Assembly: GCF_020103725.1 (NCBI RefSeq)
Contig: NZ_JAHXBG010000002.1
Location: 620,001 to 684,000, forward strand
Length of the DNA stretch: 64,000 bases
Direction: 5' to 3'
From: Hyalangium gracile
Lineage (GTDB): Bacteria > Myxococcota > Myxococcia > Myxococcales > Myxococcaceae
Numbering within the stretch: position 1 is the first letter of the stretch; every line of letters begins with the position of its first letter. Shown here piece by piece: positions 27,283 through 36,310 of the stretch. A program made the translations under genes and the position numbers. Under the pieces are notes generated by a model. That model was not told the origin of the DNA. It saw nothing but the letters and a program-made list of their open reading frames with translations, and ran no database searches.

Positions 27283-27821
27283 CGCGACACCGCCCGCTGC
27301 CGCGCCGTCTGGAGCAGCTTGGAGAAGTTGAGCAGGTTGATGGTCTCCTCGGCGGTGGGCCCGGCGACGACCCCCAGCATGTGCTCGGTGGCGGCGTCCG
27401 CGCCCATGGGCGGCGGGAGGATGTCGGAGACGAGGATCTTCCGCAGCCCCAGCACCGTGTCCGCCACCACGCCGGCCACGTAGCTGCCGCTGACGCCCAC
27501 GAAGATGCGCGTGCGGGGCATGATGCGCGCCTCGCCCTTGGCCAGGAAGCGCAGCAGATCAATCACCGGCAGCACCTCGCCGCGGTGGCCGGTGACGCCC
27601 AGCAGGAACGAGGGGGCCCGCGGCAGCGGCGTGAGCAGCCCCGCGCGGAGCACCTCGAGCACGTTCTCGCTGGGCACACCGAGGCGCAGGTCTCCTACAC
27701 GGAAGCAGAAGAACTCTTGCTCGGGCCGGGCCTGAGCTGCGATGGCACGGTCCGGCGCGATGCGGAGCGCTCGTTGGAGGGGAGTCGAAGTCAAGGCGCC
27801 AAAGTATCCGGAGGCGATCAA
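27279..27821 (-). CDS. frzA: FrzA: CheW coupling protein
   Basis: A 180-residue CheW (EFFCFRVGDLRLGVPSENVLEVLR, LLGVTGHRGEVLPVIDLLRFL, FVGVSGSYVAGVVADTVLGL), the main adaptor between FrzCD and FrzE. It is the first gene of the frz operon. The start is doubtful: TTG at 27821 has no ribosome site, and an internal TTG about nine codons on would give a length nearer the about 160 residues of Myxococcus FrzA. The 102 bases to frzZ must hold both divergent promoters, but I could not assign hexamers. Confidence 0.9.
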   Translation of the reverse strand: MIASGYFGALTSTPLQRALRIAPDRAIAAQARPEQEFFCFRVGDLRLGVPSENVLEVLRAGLLTPLPRAPSFLLGVTGHRGEVLPVIDLLRFLAKGEARIMPRTRIFVGVSGSYVAGVVADTVLGLRKILVSDILPPPMGADAATEHMLGVVAGPTAEETINLLNFSKLLQTARQRAVSR

Positions 27822-27923
27822 AACGGGTCAAGGGGACTTGCTCGGTCGCCTGCCTGCATGCCGTTTCGATGGTCCCCCAAGCCTCAACAGTGTAGGGTTG
27901 CTTCAGGATTCTTGAGGAGGCAG

Positions 27924-28472
27924 ATGTCCCGAGTACTGGTCATCGACGACAGCCCGATGCTGGTCGAGCTCACCGTGCGGGCGCTCAGCGCGGCTGGTTA
28001 CCAGGCGAGCGGCGCCATGGATCTGGCCAGCCTCGAGCAGAAGCTCGCGGAGGGGCCGTTCGCGCTGATCCTGATGGACGTCAACATGCCGGAGATGTTC
28101 GGTGACGACGTCGTCGAGTACCTGCGGACCCAGAAGAAGGTCACCGCCAAGCTGGTGCTCTACTCGGACATCTCCGAGCAGGAGCTGGCCACGAAGGTTC
28201 GGACCTCGGGAGCGGACGGCTACATCCTCAAGGGCGGCGGCCTGGAGGCGGTGCTCGAGGGGGTCATCAAGCTGATCGGCTCTCCCGCCCTCACCGCGAC
28301 GCCTCCGGTCTCCTCCCCTCCTCCACCGGCGCCGGTCCCCTCGGAGCCCCCCGCCGCCTCGCCAGCTCCGGCCGCCAGCGGCTCGCCCGCGCCCTCCCTG
28401 GCCCCGGCCACCGGGAGCCTGGCGGCCGCGAAGACGGGGGGGGCGCAAGCCGCGCATCCTCATCGTGGATGA
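27924..28472 (+). CDS. frzZ: FrzZ, N-terminal receiver part (frameshifted)
   Basis: The first receiver of the Frz output regulator. It has the acidic pair in VLVIDDSPM, phosphoacceptor D in LILMDVNMP, and KGGG near the end of the domain, then a Pro/Ala/Ser linker. A GAGGAGG ribosome site precedes the ATG at 27924. Myxococcus FrzZ is one protein of about 290 residues with two receivers. Here the frame is lost in eight consecutive G (28436-28443) and stops at 28472. One G fewer would join it to the second receiver. Natural mutation, phase variation and sequencing error are all possible. Confidence 0.85.
   Translation: MSRVLVIDDSPMLVELTVRALSAAGYQASGAMDLASLEQKLAEGPFALILMDVNMPEMFGDDVVEYLRTQKKVTAKLVLYSDISEQELATKVRTSGADGYILKGGGLEAVLEGVIKLIGSPALTATPPVSSPPPPAPVPSEPPAASPAPAASGSPAPSLAPATGSLAAAKTGGAQAAHPHRG
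28436..28443. repeat. Eight-G homopolymer breaking frzZ
   Basis: A run of eight G lies in the linker codons of frzZ. Seven G would keep the reading frame from the first receiver into RKPRILIVDD of the second. Runs like this are prone to slippage in cells and to indel error in sequencing. Confidence 0.85.
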
Positions 28473-28827
28473 CAGCGAGATGACGGCGCAGATCATCGCG
28501 GCGGACCTGCTCACCAAGGGCTTCGAGGTCCACGTCGCGGACACGGCCGACAAGGCGACGAAGATCATCCTCAAGAAGCAGACGCGCCCGGATCTGGTGC
28601 TGCTGGACGTGCGGATGCCGAACGTGAACGGCGAGCAGTTCTGCCGGTTCATCAAGAGCAACAGCCTGTTCCGCGGCATCAAGGTGCTGCTGTGTTCGGG
28701 AGAGAACGTCGAGGAGCTGCAGCGCATCTGCCGCGAGGCCGGCGCGGACGGCTACGTCCCCAAGGACGCGGTGATGAGCAGCCTGGTGGCCAAGGAGCTC
28801 GGCCCCGCTCCCGCTCCCCAGGAGTAG
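28465..28827 (+). CDS. frzZ: FrzZ, C-terminal receiver part
   Basis: The second receiver domain, continuing from about 28444 in another frame (RKPRILIVDDSEM, phosphoacceptor D in LVLLDVRMP, and SGENVEE and PKDAVMSS further on). Both receivers keep the phosphorylation residues, as in Myxococcus FrzZ, whose phosphorylation by FrzE sends the reversal signal. The coordinates given begin at an in-frame GTG inside strand 1, which would remove the front of the domain; there is no ribosome site, so as a separate gene it is unlikely. A short CCCC-TGTC-GGGG hairpin follows the stop. Confidence 0.8.
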   Translation: MDDSEMTAQIIAADLLTKGFEVHVADTADKATKIILKKQTRPDLVLLDVRMPNVNGEQFCRFIKSNSLFRGIKVLLCSGENVEELQRICREAGADGYVPKDAVMSSLVAKELGPAPAPQE

Positions 28828-29068
28828 CCCCTGTCGGGGAATGTATGACCCGCTGAGTGACGCACTGCCATTTGCGGTTGGCGGTGCCGCGGTCGCACTC
28901 CCAGCGAGAAACGCACTGCCAGCATGGCGTAGCTGCTCCCGCGGTGGAATGGCGCCCCATTGATTCCGCGCCCCGTGTCCGGAGATGGTGCCGCCGTCCC
29001 GTGGGCATGTTCACTATGCCGCAAAGGTCCGCGCGCTGAGCGCTCCTGGGACACTCACAGGGGATGCG

Positions 29069-32000
29069 ATGAGACTCGAGCGGCGGCTGGCCTGGCTGGC
29101 CTGGGTATGGATTGTGGTGGGAGGGTGCGGAGGCCCGGAGTCCCCCCGGAGTGGCTCGGAGCAGGCGGCCCGAGGCGCCGCGCAGGCCCTGGCGAGCCTG
29201 CCGACGCCCGTGCTCGTCAAGGACATCTGGCCCGGCAACCTCGCCTCGAATCCCGGCGTCCTCACGAACGTCAACGGCACGCTCTTCTTCGCGGCGGATG
29301 ACGGCGTCAACGGAGTGGAGCTGTGGAAGAGCGACGGCACCGATGCTGGCACCGTGCTCGTCAAGGACATCCGCCCGGGTGCCCTCGGCTCGGACCTGAG
29401 GGACTTCGCGAGCGTGAACGGCACGCTCTTCTTCTCCGCCAACAGCTCGGGCTTCGGGCCGGAGTTGTGGAAGAGCGACGGCACCGCCGCGGGCACGGTG
29501 TTCATCAAGAGCTTCTCCTACGTCAGCTCCTTCACCGTGGTGAACGGGACGACCTTCTTCGTGGGCGGCGACGGCACCCGAGGCATCGAGCTGTGGAAGA
29601 CGGACGGCACCACCGCGGGCACGGTGCTCGTCCGGGACATCCGCTCCGGCTCCCTGGCCTCCTACCCGTCCGAGCTGACCGCGATGAACGGCGTGCTCTA
29701 CTTCCGCGCCAACGATGGCACCAACGGGGAGGAGCTGTGGCGGAGCGACGGCACCACCGCGGGCACGTACCTCGTCAGGGACCTCGAGTCCGATGTGAAT
29801 GCCGGCGGTCCCGACAACCTGCTCGCGGTGAACGGCAGGCTGTTCTTCAATGCCCGTGCCCCCACGCTCGGCTACGAGCTGTGGACGAGCGACGGCACCA
29901 GCGGAGGTACCGTCCTCTTCAAGGACATCGTCCCGGGCAACCTCAGCGGGGATCCCATCAAGCTGACAGCCTTCGGTAACGGGTTCTTCTTCACCACCAC
30001 CAACGCCACGGGCGGCTATGAGCTGTGGAAGAGCGACGGCACCGCCGCCGGCACCGCGCGCTTCGGGACCTTCCGCGTGAAGGGCACCTACCCCGCCACG
30101 GACCTCATCAACGTGCAGGGCACGCTCTACTTCGTGAGCGACGAGGGCACCCACTACGCCCTGTGGAAGAGCGATGGCACCCTGGCGGGCACCGTCCGCA
30201 TGAAGGACTTCGAGCCCAGTGTCATTGCCCTGGGGAGTCTGACTGCATCCGGGAGCCGGCTCTTCTTCTACACCATCGGAGGGACAGAGCCGGGCCCCCC
30301 GCTCTGGGTGAGCGACGGCACGGAGGCGGGCACCCGGCCCGTCCGGACCTTGCGGATCGCCAGTCCGCTGGCGGATGTGGGGGGAAAGGTGTTCGTCTCC
30401 GCCACTGATGGCGGGCTCGACGGCTTCGAGCTGTGGAAGAGCGACGGCACCGACGCGGGAACGGTGCAGGTCAAGAACATCCGGACCACGCCAGGCTCCT
30501 CCACGCCGGGGGCCCTCTACGGCGTGAATGGCACGGTGTACTTCACGGCCACCGAGGGCGTTCATGGCCGCGAGCTGTGGAAGACGGACGGGACGGAGAC
30601 GGGCACTGTCTTCATCCGGGACATCAACACGCGCGATCCCACGTCGTACTATGAGTCCACGCCGCGAGAGTTCATCGCGAAGGACGAGAACACGATCTTC
30701 TTCAACGCCGTGGAGGACAACCTCGGCAGGGAGCTGTGGAAGACGGATGGCACGGCGGCAGGAACGACGCTCGTCCGGAACATCGCCTCCAGCTCCAGCA
30801 GCTCGTCTCCGGAGCGCCTCACGATCGTGAACGGCACGCTCTTCTTCCGAGCGACGGATAGCAGCACGGGCTACGAGTTGTGGAAGAGCGACGGCACTAC
30901 CGCCGGCACCGTGATCGTCAAGGACATCTGGTCCGGCTTCAGCAGCTCCAACGCGACCAACCTCACGGAGTTCAACGGCACCCTCCTCTTCTCCGCGAAC
31001 AACGGGAGCATCGAGGCGCTGTGGAAGAGCGATGGCACCTCGGCCGGCACCGTCCTGCTGAAGGACTTCTCCTCGGTCCCCTCCAACTTCACCCGGGTGG
31101 GCAGCACCCTGTTCCTCTCCGCCGCCCAGAGCGCGACTGGCACCGAGCTGTGGAAGAGCGATGGCACCGCCACCGGCACCGTGCTCGTCAAGGACATCCG
31201 TTCCGGCTCCACCAGCTCCCAGCCTGGCAACCTCACCGAGGTCAACGGGACGCTCTTCTTCACGGCCGACAACGGCACCCAGGGTCGGGAGCTGTGGAAG
31301 AGCGACGGCACCGCCACCGGCACCGTGCTCGTCAAGGACATCGCCCCGGGCGCGACGGCCTCCAGCCCGACGGCCCTGGTGAACTTCAATGGCACGCTCC
31401 TCTTCGCGGCCAATGATGGCGCCAGCGGCGTGGAGCTGTGGCGCAGCGATGGCACGGAGGCCGGCACGTGGCGCGTGCGGGACATCCGCCCTGGCGCCAC
31501 GGGCTCCGCCGTGTCGCGGCTCGTGGTGGCGGACGGGGTGCTCTACTTCGTCGCGGATGACGGCGCCACCGGCAGCGAGCTCTGGCGGAGTGACGGCACG
31601 GAGGCGGGGACCATGCTCGTCGCCGACCTGGCTCCGGGCGCCGCCGCTTCTGCGCCGGACCTGCTCACCCCTGTCGGGGCGACGCTCTATTGGGTGGCGG
31701 AGGACGGGGTGCACGGCCGCGAGCTGTGGCGGCTGCAGGCGGTCGCGGACACGACGCCTCCGGTGGTGACGTGCCCCGCGGGCAGCACCGCCGAGGCCAC
31801 GGGCGCGTCGGGCGCCACGGTGACGTATCCGCCGGCCACGGCGACGGATGATCAGACGACGGCGCCGGTGCTGAGCTACAGCCACCCCAGCGGGGGCGTG
31901 TTCCCGCTCGGGGTGACGACGGTCACCGTCACCGCGACGGACGAGGCGGGCAACGGCGCCACGTGCAACTTCACCATCACCGTGCGGGACACCACCGCGC

Positions 32001-34276
32001 CCGCGCTCACCTGTCCCTCCGACGTGACGGTGGACGCGCAAGACACGGAGGGCGCCACGGTGACGTACCCGCCGGCCACCGCCTCGGATGCGGTGTCCAC
32101 GCCGCAGGTGACGTACAGCCAGGGCTCGGGCACTCGCTTCGGCGTGGGCACCACCGTCGTCACCGCCACCGCGATGGATGGGGCGAACAACACCTCGACG
32201 TGCGCGTTCAACGTCATCGTCCGGCTCCCTTCGCCGCCCACCGCCACCTGCCCGGCGGACGTGACGGCCGAGGCCACCAGCGCGAGTGGCGCCGTGGTGA
32301 GCTACCCGCCTGCCACGGGCACGGGCCCGGCGCCTGTGTCGGTGAGCTACAGCGGGGCTTCGGGCACGGAGTTCCCTCTGGGCACCACCTCCGTCACCGC
32401 CACCGTGACGGACGGGCTGGGCCGCACCGCTTCGTGCAGCTTCGCCGTCCTCGTGCGTGACACGACGCCTCCGGCCGTGTCGTGCCCGGCGAACGTCACC
32501 GTGGAGGCCACGGGGGCCGAGGGTGCGAGCGTCACCTATTCCTCCGCGACCGCGTCGGATGCCGTCACGGCTTCGCCCTCGCTGACCTACAGCCACGCGA
32601 GCGGTGCTTCCTTCCCGCTGGGTTCCACGACTGTGACGGCCACGGCCAAGGATGGCGCGGAGAACAGCGCCACCTGCTCCTTCACCGTCACGGTGCGAGA
32701 CACCACTGCCCCCGTGCTCACCTGCCCGGCGAATCTCACCGTGGAGGCCACCAGCGATCAGGGTGCGAATGTGAGCTATCCGCCCGCCTCCGCCACCGAC
32801 GCCGTGTCCTCTCCGGAGGTGACGTACAGCCTGCTGTCGGGCACCACCTTCGGTCTCGGCGTGACGCGCGTCACGGTGACCGCCACGGATGGCGCCGCCA
32901 ACAGCGCCACCTGCGAGTTCCTCGTCACCGTGCGAGACAACACTGCCCCCGTGCTCACCTGCCCGGCGAACCTCAACGTGGAGGCCACCAGCGCCCAGGG
33001 CGCGGCAGTGAGCTATCCGCCCGCCTCCGCGACCGACGCCGTGTCGTCCCCGGAGGTGACCTACAGCCAGCTGTCGGGCACCACCTTCGGTCTCGGCGTG
33101 ACGCGCGTCACGGTGACCGCGAAGGATGGCGCCGCCAACAGCGCCACCTGCGAGTTCCTCGTCACCGTGCGAGACACCACCGCGCCCGTGCTCACCTGTC
33201 CGGCGGACGTGGTGGTCGAGGCCACCAGCGACCAGGGCGCCGCGGTGGACTTCCCGAGCGCCAGCGCCACGGACGCCGTCACCGCGTCGCTGGTGCCCAC
33301 GTATAGCCACGCGCGCGGCGCCACCTTCCCGCTCGGCGTGACGAACGTGACGGCTTCTGTCTCGGACGCGGCAGGCAACACGGGCACGTGCGGCTTCACT
33401 GTCACCGTGCGCGACACGAGTGCGCCCGTGCTCACCTGCCCGGCGGACGTGACGGCCGAGGCCACCAGCGCGCAGGGCTCCTCCGTGGAGTTCCCCCCCG
33501 CCTCGGCGCGGGACACCACCTCCATGATGGACGTGACGTACAGCCACGCCTCGGGCTCCACCTTCGCGCTCGGCGCCACGCTCGTCACGGCCACGGCCTC
33601 GGACTCCGCGGGCAACACGGCCTCGTGCACCTTCACCATCACCGTGCGAGACACCACTCCGCCCGAGCTGGGATGCCCGGCTCCGCTCATCGCGGAAGCC
33701 CAGTCCTCGACGGGCGCGGACGTCGTCTTCTCCTCGGCCGCACCGCGTGATGCCGTGACGCTCGCGCCCACCGTCTCGCTCAGCCATGCGCCGGGCAGCC
33801 GCTTCCCGCTCGGAATGACGGAGGTCCAGGTGTCCGCCGCCGATGAAGCCGGCAACTCCCGCACCTGCTCCTTCACCGTCACGGTCCGCGACACCACCTC
33901 GCCCACCCTCACCTGCCCGGCCGACGTGAAGGTGACAACGCCCTCCCAGGAGGGAACAACCGTGACCTACGCGCCCGCCTCCGCCTCGGACGCGGTGTCC
34001 CCGGTGGCTCCGGCCTACAGCCAGCCGTCCGGAACGTCCTTCGCGGCCGGCACCACGCCCGTCACCGTCACCGCCACCGACGAGGCGGGCAACGCGTCCT
34101 CCTGCACCTTCCAGGTGGTGGTCGAGGTGAGCTCTCCGGTGGTGGTGGAGCCTCCTCCCGAGAGCCTCGGCTGCTCCTGCGGCGCGGGCTCGAGCGGCCC
34201 GCAGAGCCTGGGCTGGGGCGCGCTGCTGATGCTCGCGTGGGCCACGGCCCGCCGTCGTCTCGGTCGGGAGGACTGA
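29069..34276 (+). CDS. Giant ELWxxDGT-repeat and HYR-domain surface lipoprotein
   Basis: A 1735-residue cell-surface protein. It has a lipoprotein signal (VVGGCGG, cysteine near 20) and seventeen complete plus one degenerate ELWKSDGT repeats of about 45-50 residues (a beta-propeller-like family common in myxobacteria). Ten HYR-type immunoglobulin-like modules follow, each opening with DTTxPxLTCP, then a C-terminal GCSCGAGSSG, a hydrophobic helix and ARRRLGRED, which resembles the MYXO-CTERM sorting signal. Having both a lipobox and a C-terminal anchor is unusual. The ATG at 29069 starts the signal peptide; earlier codons are noncoding. Probable adhesion or matrix role, by analogy only. Confidence 0.88.
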   Translation: MRLERRLAWLAWVWIVVGGCGGPESPRSGSEQAARGAAQALASLPTPVLVKDIWPGNLASNPGVLTNVNGTLFFAADDGVNGVELWKSDGTDAGTVLVKDIRPGALGSDLRDFASVNGTLFFSANSSGFGPELWKSDGTAAGTVFIKSFSYVSSFTVVNGTTFFVGGDGTRGIELWKTDGTTAGTVLVRDIRSGSLASYPSELTAMNGVLYFRANDGTNGEELWRSDGTTAGTYLVRDLESDVNAGGPDNLLAVNGRLFFNARAPTLGYELWTSDGTSGGTVLFKDIVPGNLSGDPIKLTAFGNGFFFTTTNATGGYELWKSDGTAAGTARFGTFRVKGTYPATDLINVQGTLYFVSDEGTHYALWKSDGTLAGTVRMKDFEPSVIALGSLTASGSRLFFYTIGGTEPGPPLWVSDGTEAGTRPVRTLRIASPLADVGGKVFVSATDGGLDGFELWKSDGTDAGTVQVKNIRTTPGSSTPGALYGVNGTVYFTATEGVHGRELWKTDGTETGTVFIRDINTRDPTSYYESTPREFIAKDENTIFFNAVEDNLGRELWKTDGTAAGTTLVRNIASSSSSSSPERLTIVNGTLFFRATDSSTGYELWKSDGTTAGTVIVKDIWSGFSSSNATNLTEFNGTLLFSANNGSIEALWKSDGTSAGTVLLKDFSSVPSNFTRVGSTLFLSAAQSATGTELWKSDGTATGTVLVKDIRSGSTSSQPGNLTEVNGTLFFTADNGTQGRELWKSDGTATGTVLVKDIAPGATASSPTALVNFNGTLLFAANDGASGVELWRSDGTEAGTWRVRDIRPGATGSAVSRLVVADGVLYFVADDGATGSELWRSDGTEAGTMLVADLAPGAAASAPDLLTPVGATLYWVAEDGVHGRELWRLQAVADTTPPVVTCPAGSTAEATGASGATVTYPPATATDDQTTAPVLSYSHPSGGVFPLGVTTVTVTATDEAGNGATCNFTITVRDTTAPALTCPSDVTVDAQDTEGATVTYPPATASDAVSTPQVTYSQGSGTRFGVGTTVVTATAMDGANNTSTCAFNVIVRLPSPPTATCPADVTAEATSASGAVVSYPPATGTGPAPVSVSYSGASGTEFPLGTTSVTATVTDGLGRTASCSFAVLVRDTTPPAVSCPANVTVEATGAEGASVTYSSATASDAVTASPSLTYSHASGASFPLGSTTVTATAKDGAENSATCSFTVTVRDTTAPVLTCPANLTVEATSDQGANVSYPPASATDAVSSPEVTYSLLSGTTFGLGVTRVTVTATDGAANSATCEFLVTVRDNTAPVLTCPANLNVEATSAQGAAVSYPPASATDAVSSPEVTYSQLSGTTFGLGVTRVTVTAKDGAANSATCEFLVTVRDTTAPVLTCPADVVVEATSDQGAAVDFPSASATDAVTASLVPTYSHARGATFPLGVTNVTASVSDAAGNTGTCGFTVTVRDTSAPVLTCPADVTAEATSAQGSSVEFPPASARDTTSMMDVTYSHASGSTFALGATLVTATASDSAGNTASCTFTITVRDTTPPELGCPAPLIAEAQSSTGADVVFSSAAPRDAVTLAPTVSLSHAPGSRFPLGMTEVQVSAADEAGNSRTCSFTVTVRDTTSPTLTCPADVKVTTPSQEGTTVTYAPASASDAVSPVAPAYSQPSGTSFAAGTTPVTVTATDEAGNASSCTFQVVVEVSSPVVVEPPPESLGCSCGAGSSGPQSLGWGALLMLAWATARRRLGRED

Positions 34277-34279
34277 GCG

Positions 34280-34309
34280 GAGTGCACCCGGAGGGCGCTC
34301 GGGTCACTC
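34280..34309. terminator. Hairpin between convergent genes
   Basis: GAGTG/CACTC and ACCCG/CGGGT form a stem of ten pairs with one unpaired C and a nine-base loop, four bases after the giant gene's stop and before the stop of the opposite-strand exported-protein gene. No T-run is present. It could end transcription in either direction. Confidence 0.5.
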
Positions 34310-34325
34310 CCTCTCGGCGGGGAAG

Positions 34326-35204
34326 TCAGTCACCGCGGTCTTCCCCGCCCACCATCCTGGCCTCGTCGGCGTAGCCACAGGAGCCCTCCTTGATCAGCTG
34401 GGGCTTGCCCTCCTTGAGGCTGATGCCGTCCTTCCCGATGGAGACCACCACCTTGGCCTTCCACGCCTTGAAGTAGTCGCCGGCCGGGGAGCACGGCGGG
34501 TCTCCATAGTCGAGGCTGGAGACCAATCGCTCCCCCTCGACCGTGAATGCCTCGAGCCTCGTCGCATCGCTCGGGCCATCGTGCACCTGGGACTCCACCA
34601 GCTTCCGCGTCTTGGAGTCGATGAGCAGGTAGACCGTCTTCACGGTGAAGTAGGAGCGCGCGAAGTCCCCCGCCTCGTCCCAGCTGTAGTGGAAGGCCAG
34701 ACCCGCGAGCACCTTCCCCTTCTGAGCCACGCGCTGCGCCCCTTTCAGTTCCCAGAGGACGGGCTCATCCGCGGGATCGCGGGTGACTTCCTCTCCCTGT
34801 GGGCACTCCAGGGCCGGCGTCTCCTTGCCAGGCTTGTACTTCACGGTCCGGGTGTAGACGTCCGCGTAGAGCGTCTGGAAGATGCGCAGCGGCTCCGCCA
34901 CCTTCTCCTTGGGGCAGAGCCCCAAAGCCACGATGAAGAACCCGGGCTTCAGCCCCTCCACCCTGGCGCTCTCCAGCACCACGGGCTTCACTACGTAGAT
35001 GTCCTCGAGCGCCTTCAAATAAGCGTCGAGTCCTTCCTGCTGTTGCTCGGCCTCCTCCCGCGTCTTCCCTCCAGACCAGACGATCAGCTCGGCTTCCCCC
35101 GGCTGTCCCGCTGGCGCGGTGGGCGGAGCGGCATCCACCGACCTGCCCACGAGCCCCAGCACCAGTCCCACCAGAACTCCCACAGCGCGCACAGCACTCG
35201 GCAT
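34326..35204 (-). CDS. Exported protein of unknown function
   Basis: A 292-residue protein with a signal peptide (VRAVGVLVGLVLGLVG, cleavage near SVDA) and a soluble, Lys-rich remainder with three cysteines that could pair. I see no known domain. GAGGTG lies six bases before the ATG at 35204, better placed than the longer frame to 35282. It diverges from the DUF6310-like lipoprotein and converges on the giant surface-protein gene. It may belong to the same accessory block; its function is not inferable. Confidence 0.65.
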   Translation of the reverse strand: MPSAVRAVGVLVGLVLGLVGRSVDAAPPTAPAGQPGEAELIVWSGGKTREEAEQQQEGLDAYLKALEDIYVVKPVVLESARVEGLKPGFFIVALGLCPKEKVAEPLRIFQTLYADVYTRTVKYKPGKETPALECPQGEEVTRDPADEPVLWELKGAQRVAQKGKVLAGLAFHYSWDEAGDFARSYFTVKTVYLLIDSKTRKLVESQVHDGPSDATRLEAFTVEGERLVSSLDYGDPPCSPAGDYFKAWKAKVVVSIGKDGISLKEGKPQLIKEGSCGYADEARMVGGEDRGD

Positions 35205-35401
35205 GAAGCACCTCACGGTGGAGACAATAGTCGACCGATATTGAGCGTAGGGCTGATTCCCTTCGACCGCGTAGCCAATCACTTGTCGGCGAGCCAGCGG
35301 CGGCCCCTTCCGGGCCTACGCGGCGTGAGAGTGTCCTGGCATACTCCAGAGTGGGCCACCTTTTGCCTATGGCTCCCCGCAGGACCGAAAGGGCATTGGC
35401 C

Positions 35402-36310
35402 ATGCGTCTCCGAACTTGCAGCGCCCTCCTGCTCCTTCTCTCGGCCTGCGCGACGATGGATCCGATCCCGGGAGAACCGGAGGACCCGAGCCAGAGGCTC
35501 GCCAACCTTCAGCGGGCGGCCCTCTACCCCTGGACGGATGATGGGCAGTGCGTGGTGCGAGAAGCCTCCAACGAATGGCCTATCCTGGCGGAGCGGTGCT
35601 TTAACGCTCTCGACCGCGACAGGGTGAGGTTTCGGGATGTGACAAAGAAATGCGCTGTCGCCTACGCGGATGCAGCCGTTCCTGCAGCCCCCGCGGTCGT
35701 AGCCCTCTGTATCTTTGCGTCTCCGGCGGTTGTCACTGGAGCAGTGATTGTCATTGGAACCGTGGTGGTGGCGGTTGCCATCAAAGAGGGGATTGACGCT
35801 TATCAACGGAACGCATCCCGCGAGCGTGCGAAGCCCAAGACGCAACCGAGACCCGCCGAGGAACCGTTTGCGAACCAAACACCCAAGCCAAAGGAATCAC
35901 CCACCGGAGACATCTTCCCAGTACCGGACTCCACCCAGCCCCGCCTGGAGTGCGAACCGGTCCCGGTGCCTCGCGCAACCAAAGATGAGCCGCATAACGA
36001 GTGCGCCGACAAGTTTCCGCCGAACCGTTATCCCGGAATGGACGTGCGCGTGGGTGGCAAGCGCTTTGATGCGCTGCAAGTCGGCGGGCGCGTGCTGTGG
36101 GAGATCAAGACCCATCAATTTGATAAATACAATGCCTTCGTCCAGAAGATGGAGATCGACAAGGAACTCAATCAAATCAGAAAGGAGCGAGACGTCGCCG
36201 TGGTATGCGGATATGACTTCGTTGTAGGGGTGAGCACCCAAGAGCACAAGGCCGCGCTGCTGTATGAAGAACCCACACTCAACATCGTCGTCACGGGATG
36301 CAAACGATGA
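35402..36310 (+). CDS. Lipoprotein with DUF6310-like, PD-(D/E)XK-type C-terminal domain
   Basis: A 302-residue lipoprotein (signal LLLLLSAC). A hydrophobic glycine/valine segment at about 100-125 follows (VVTGAVIVIGTVVVAVAI), then a Pro-rich linker, and a C-terminal domain with GKRFDALQVGGRVLWEIKT. There D223, E234 and K236 match the D-(10)-ExK pattern of restriction-endonuclease-fold nucleases. I recognise the domain as DUF6310-like from myxobacteria. Base composition is less G/C-biased than its neighbours, suggesting acquired DNA. The next gene overlaps its stop. I infer a nuclease toxin with a cognate immunity protein. Confidence 0.65.
   Translation: MRLRTCSALLLLLSACATMDPIPGEPEDPSQRLANLQRAALYPWTDDGQCVVREASNEWPILAERCFNALDRDRVRFRDVTKKCAVAYADAAVPAAPAVVALCIFASPAVVTGAVIVIGTVVVAVAIKEGIDAYQRNASRERAKPKTQPRPAEEPFANQTPKPKESPTGDIFPVPDSTQPRLECEPVPVPRATKDEPHNECADKFPPNRYPGMDVRVGGKRFDALQVGGRVLWEIKTHQFDKYNAFVQKMEIDKELNQIRKERDVAVVCGYDFVVGVSTQEHKAALLYEEPTLNIVVTGCKR

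Noticed and set aside
28679-33787. A very long open frame on the minus strand opposite the giant repeat protein
   Set aside because: It mirrors the repeats of the real gene, has no sensible domain and shifts with the plus-strand repeats; it is an antisense shadow of high-GC DNA.
34280-34309. Considered as an attachment site because of its symmetry
   Set aside because: It lies between two convergent stops and fits a terminator better; no integrase is near.
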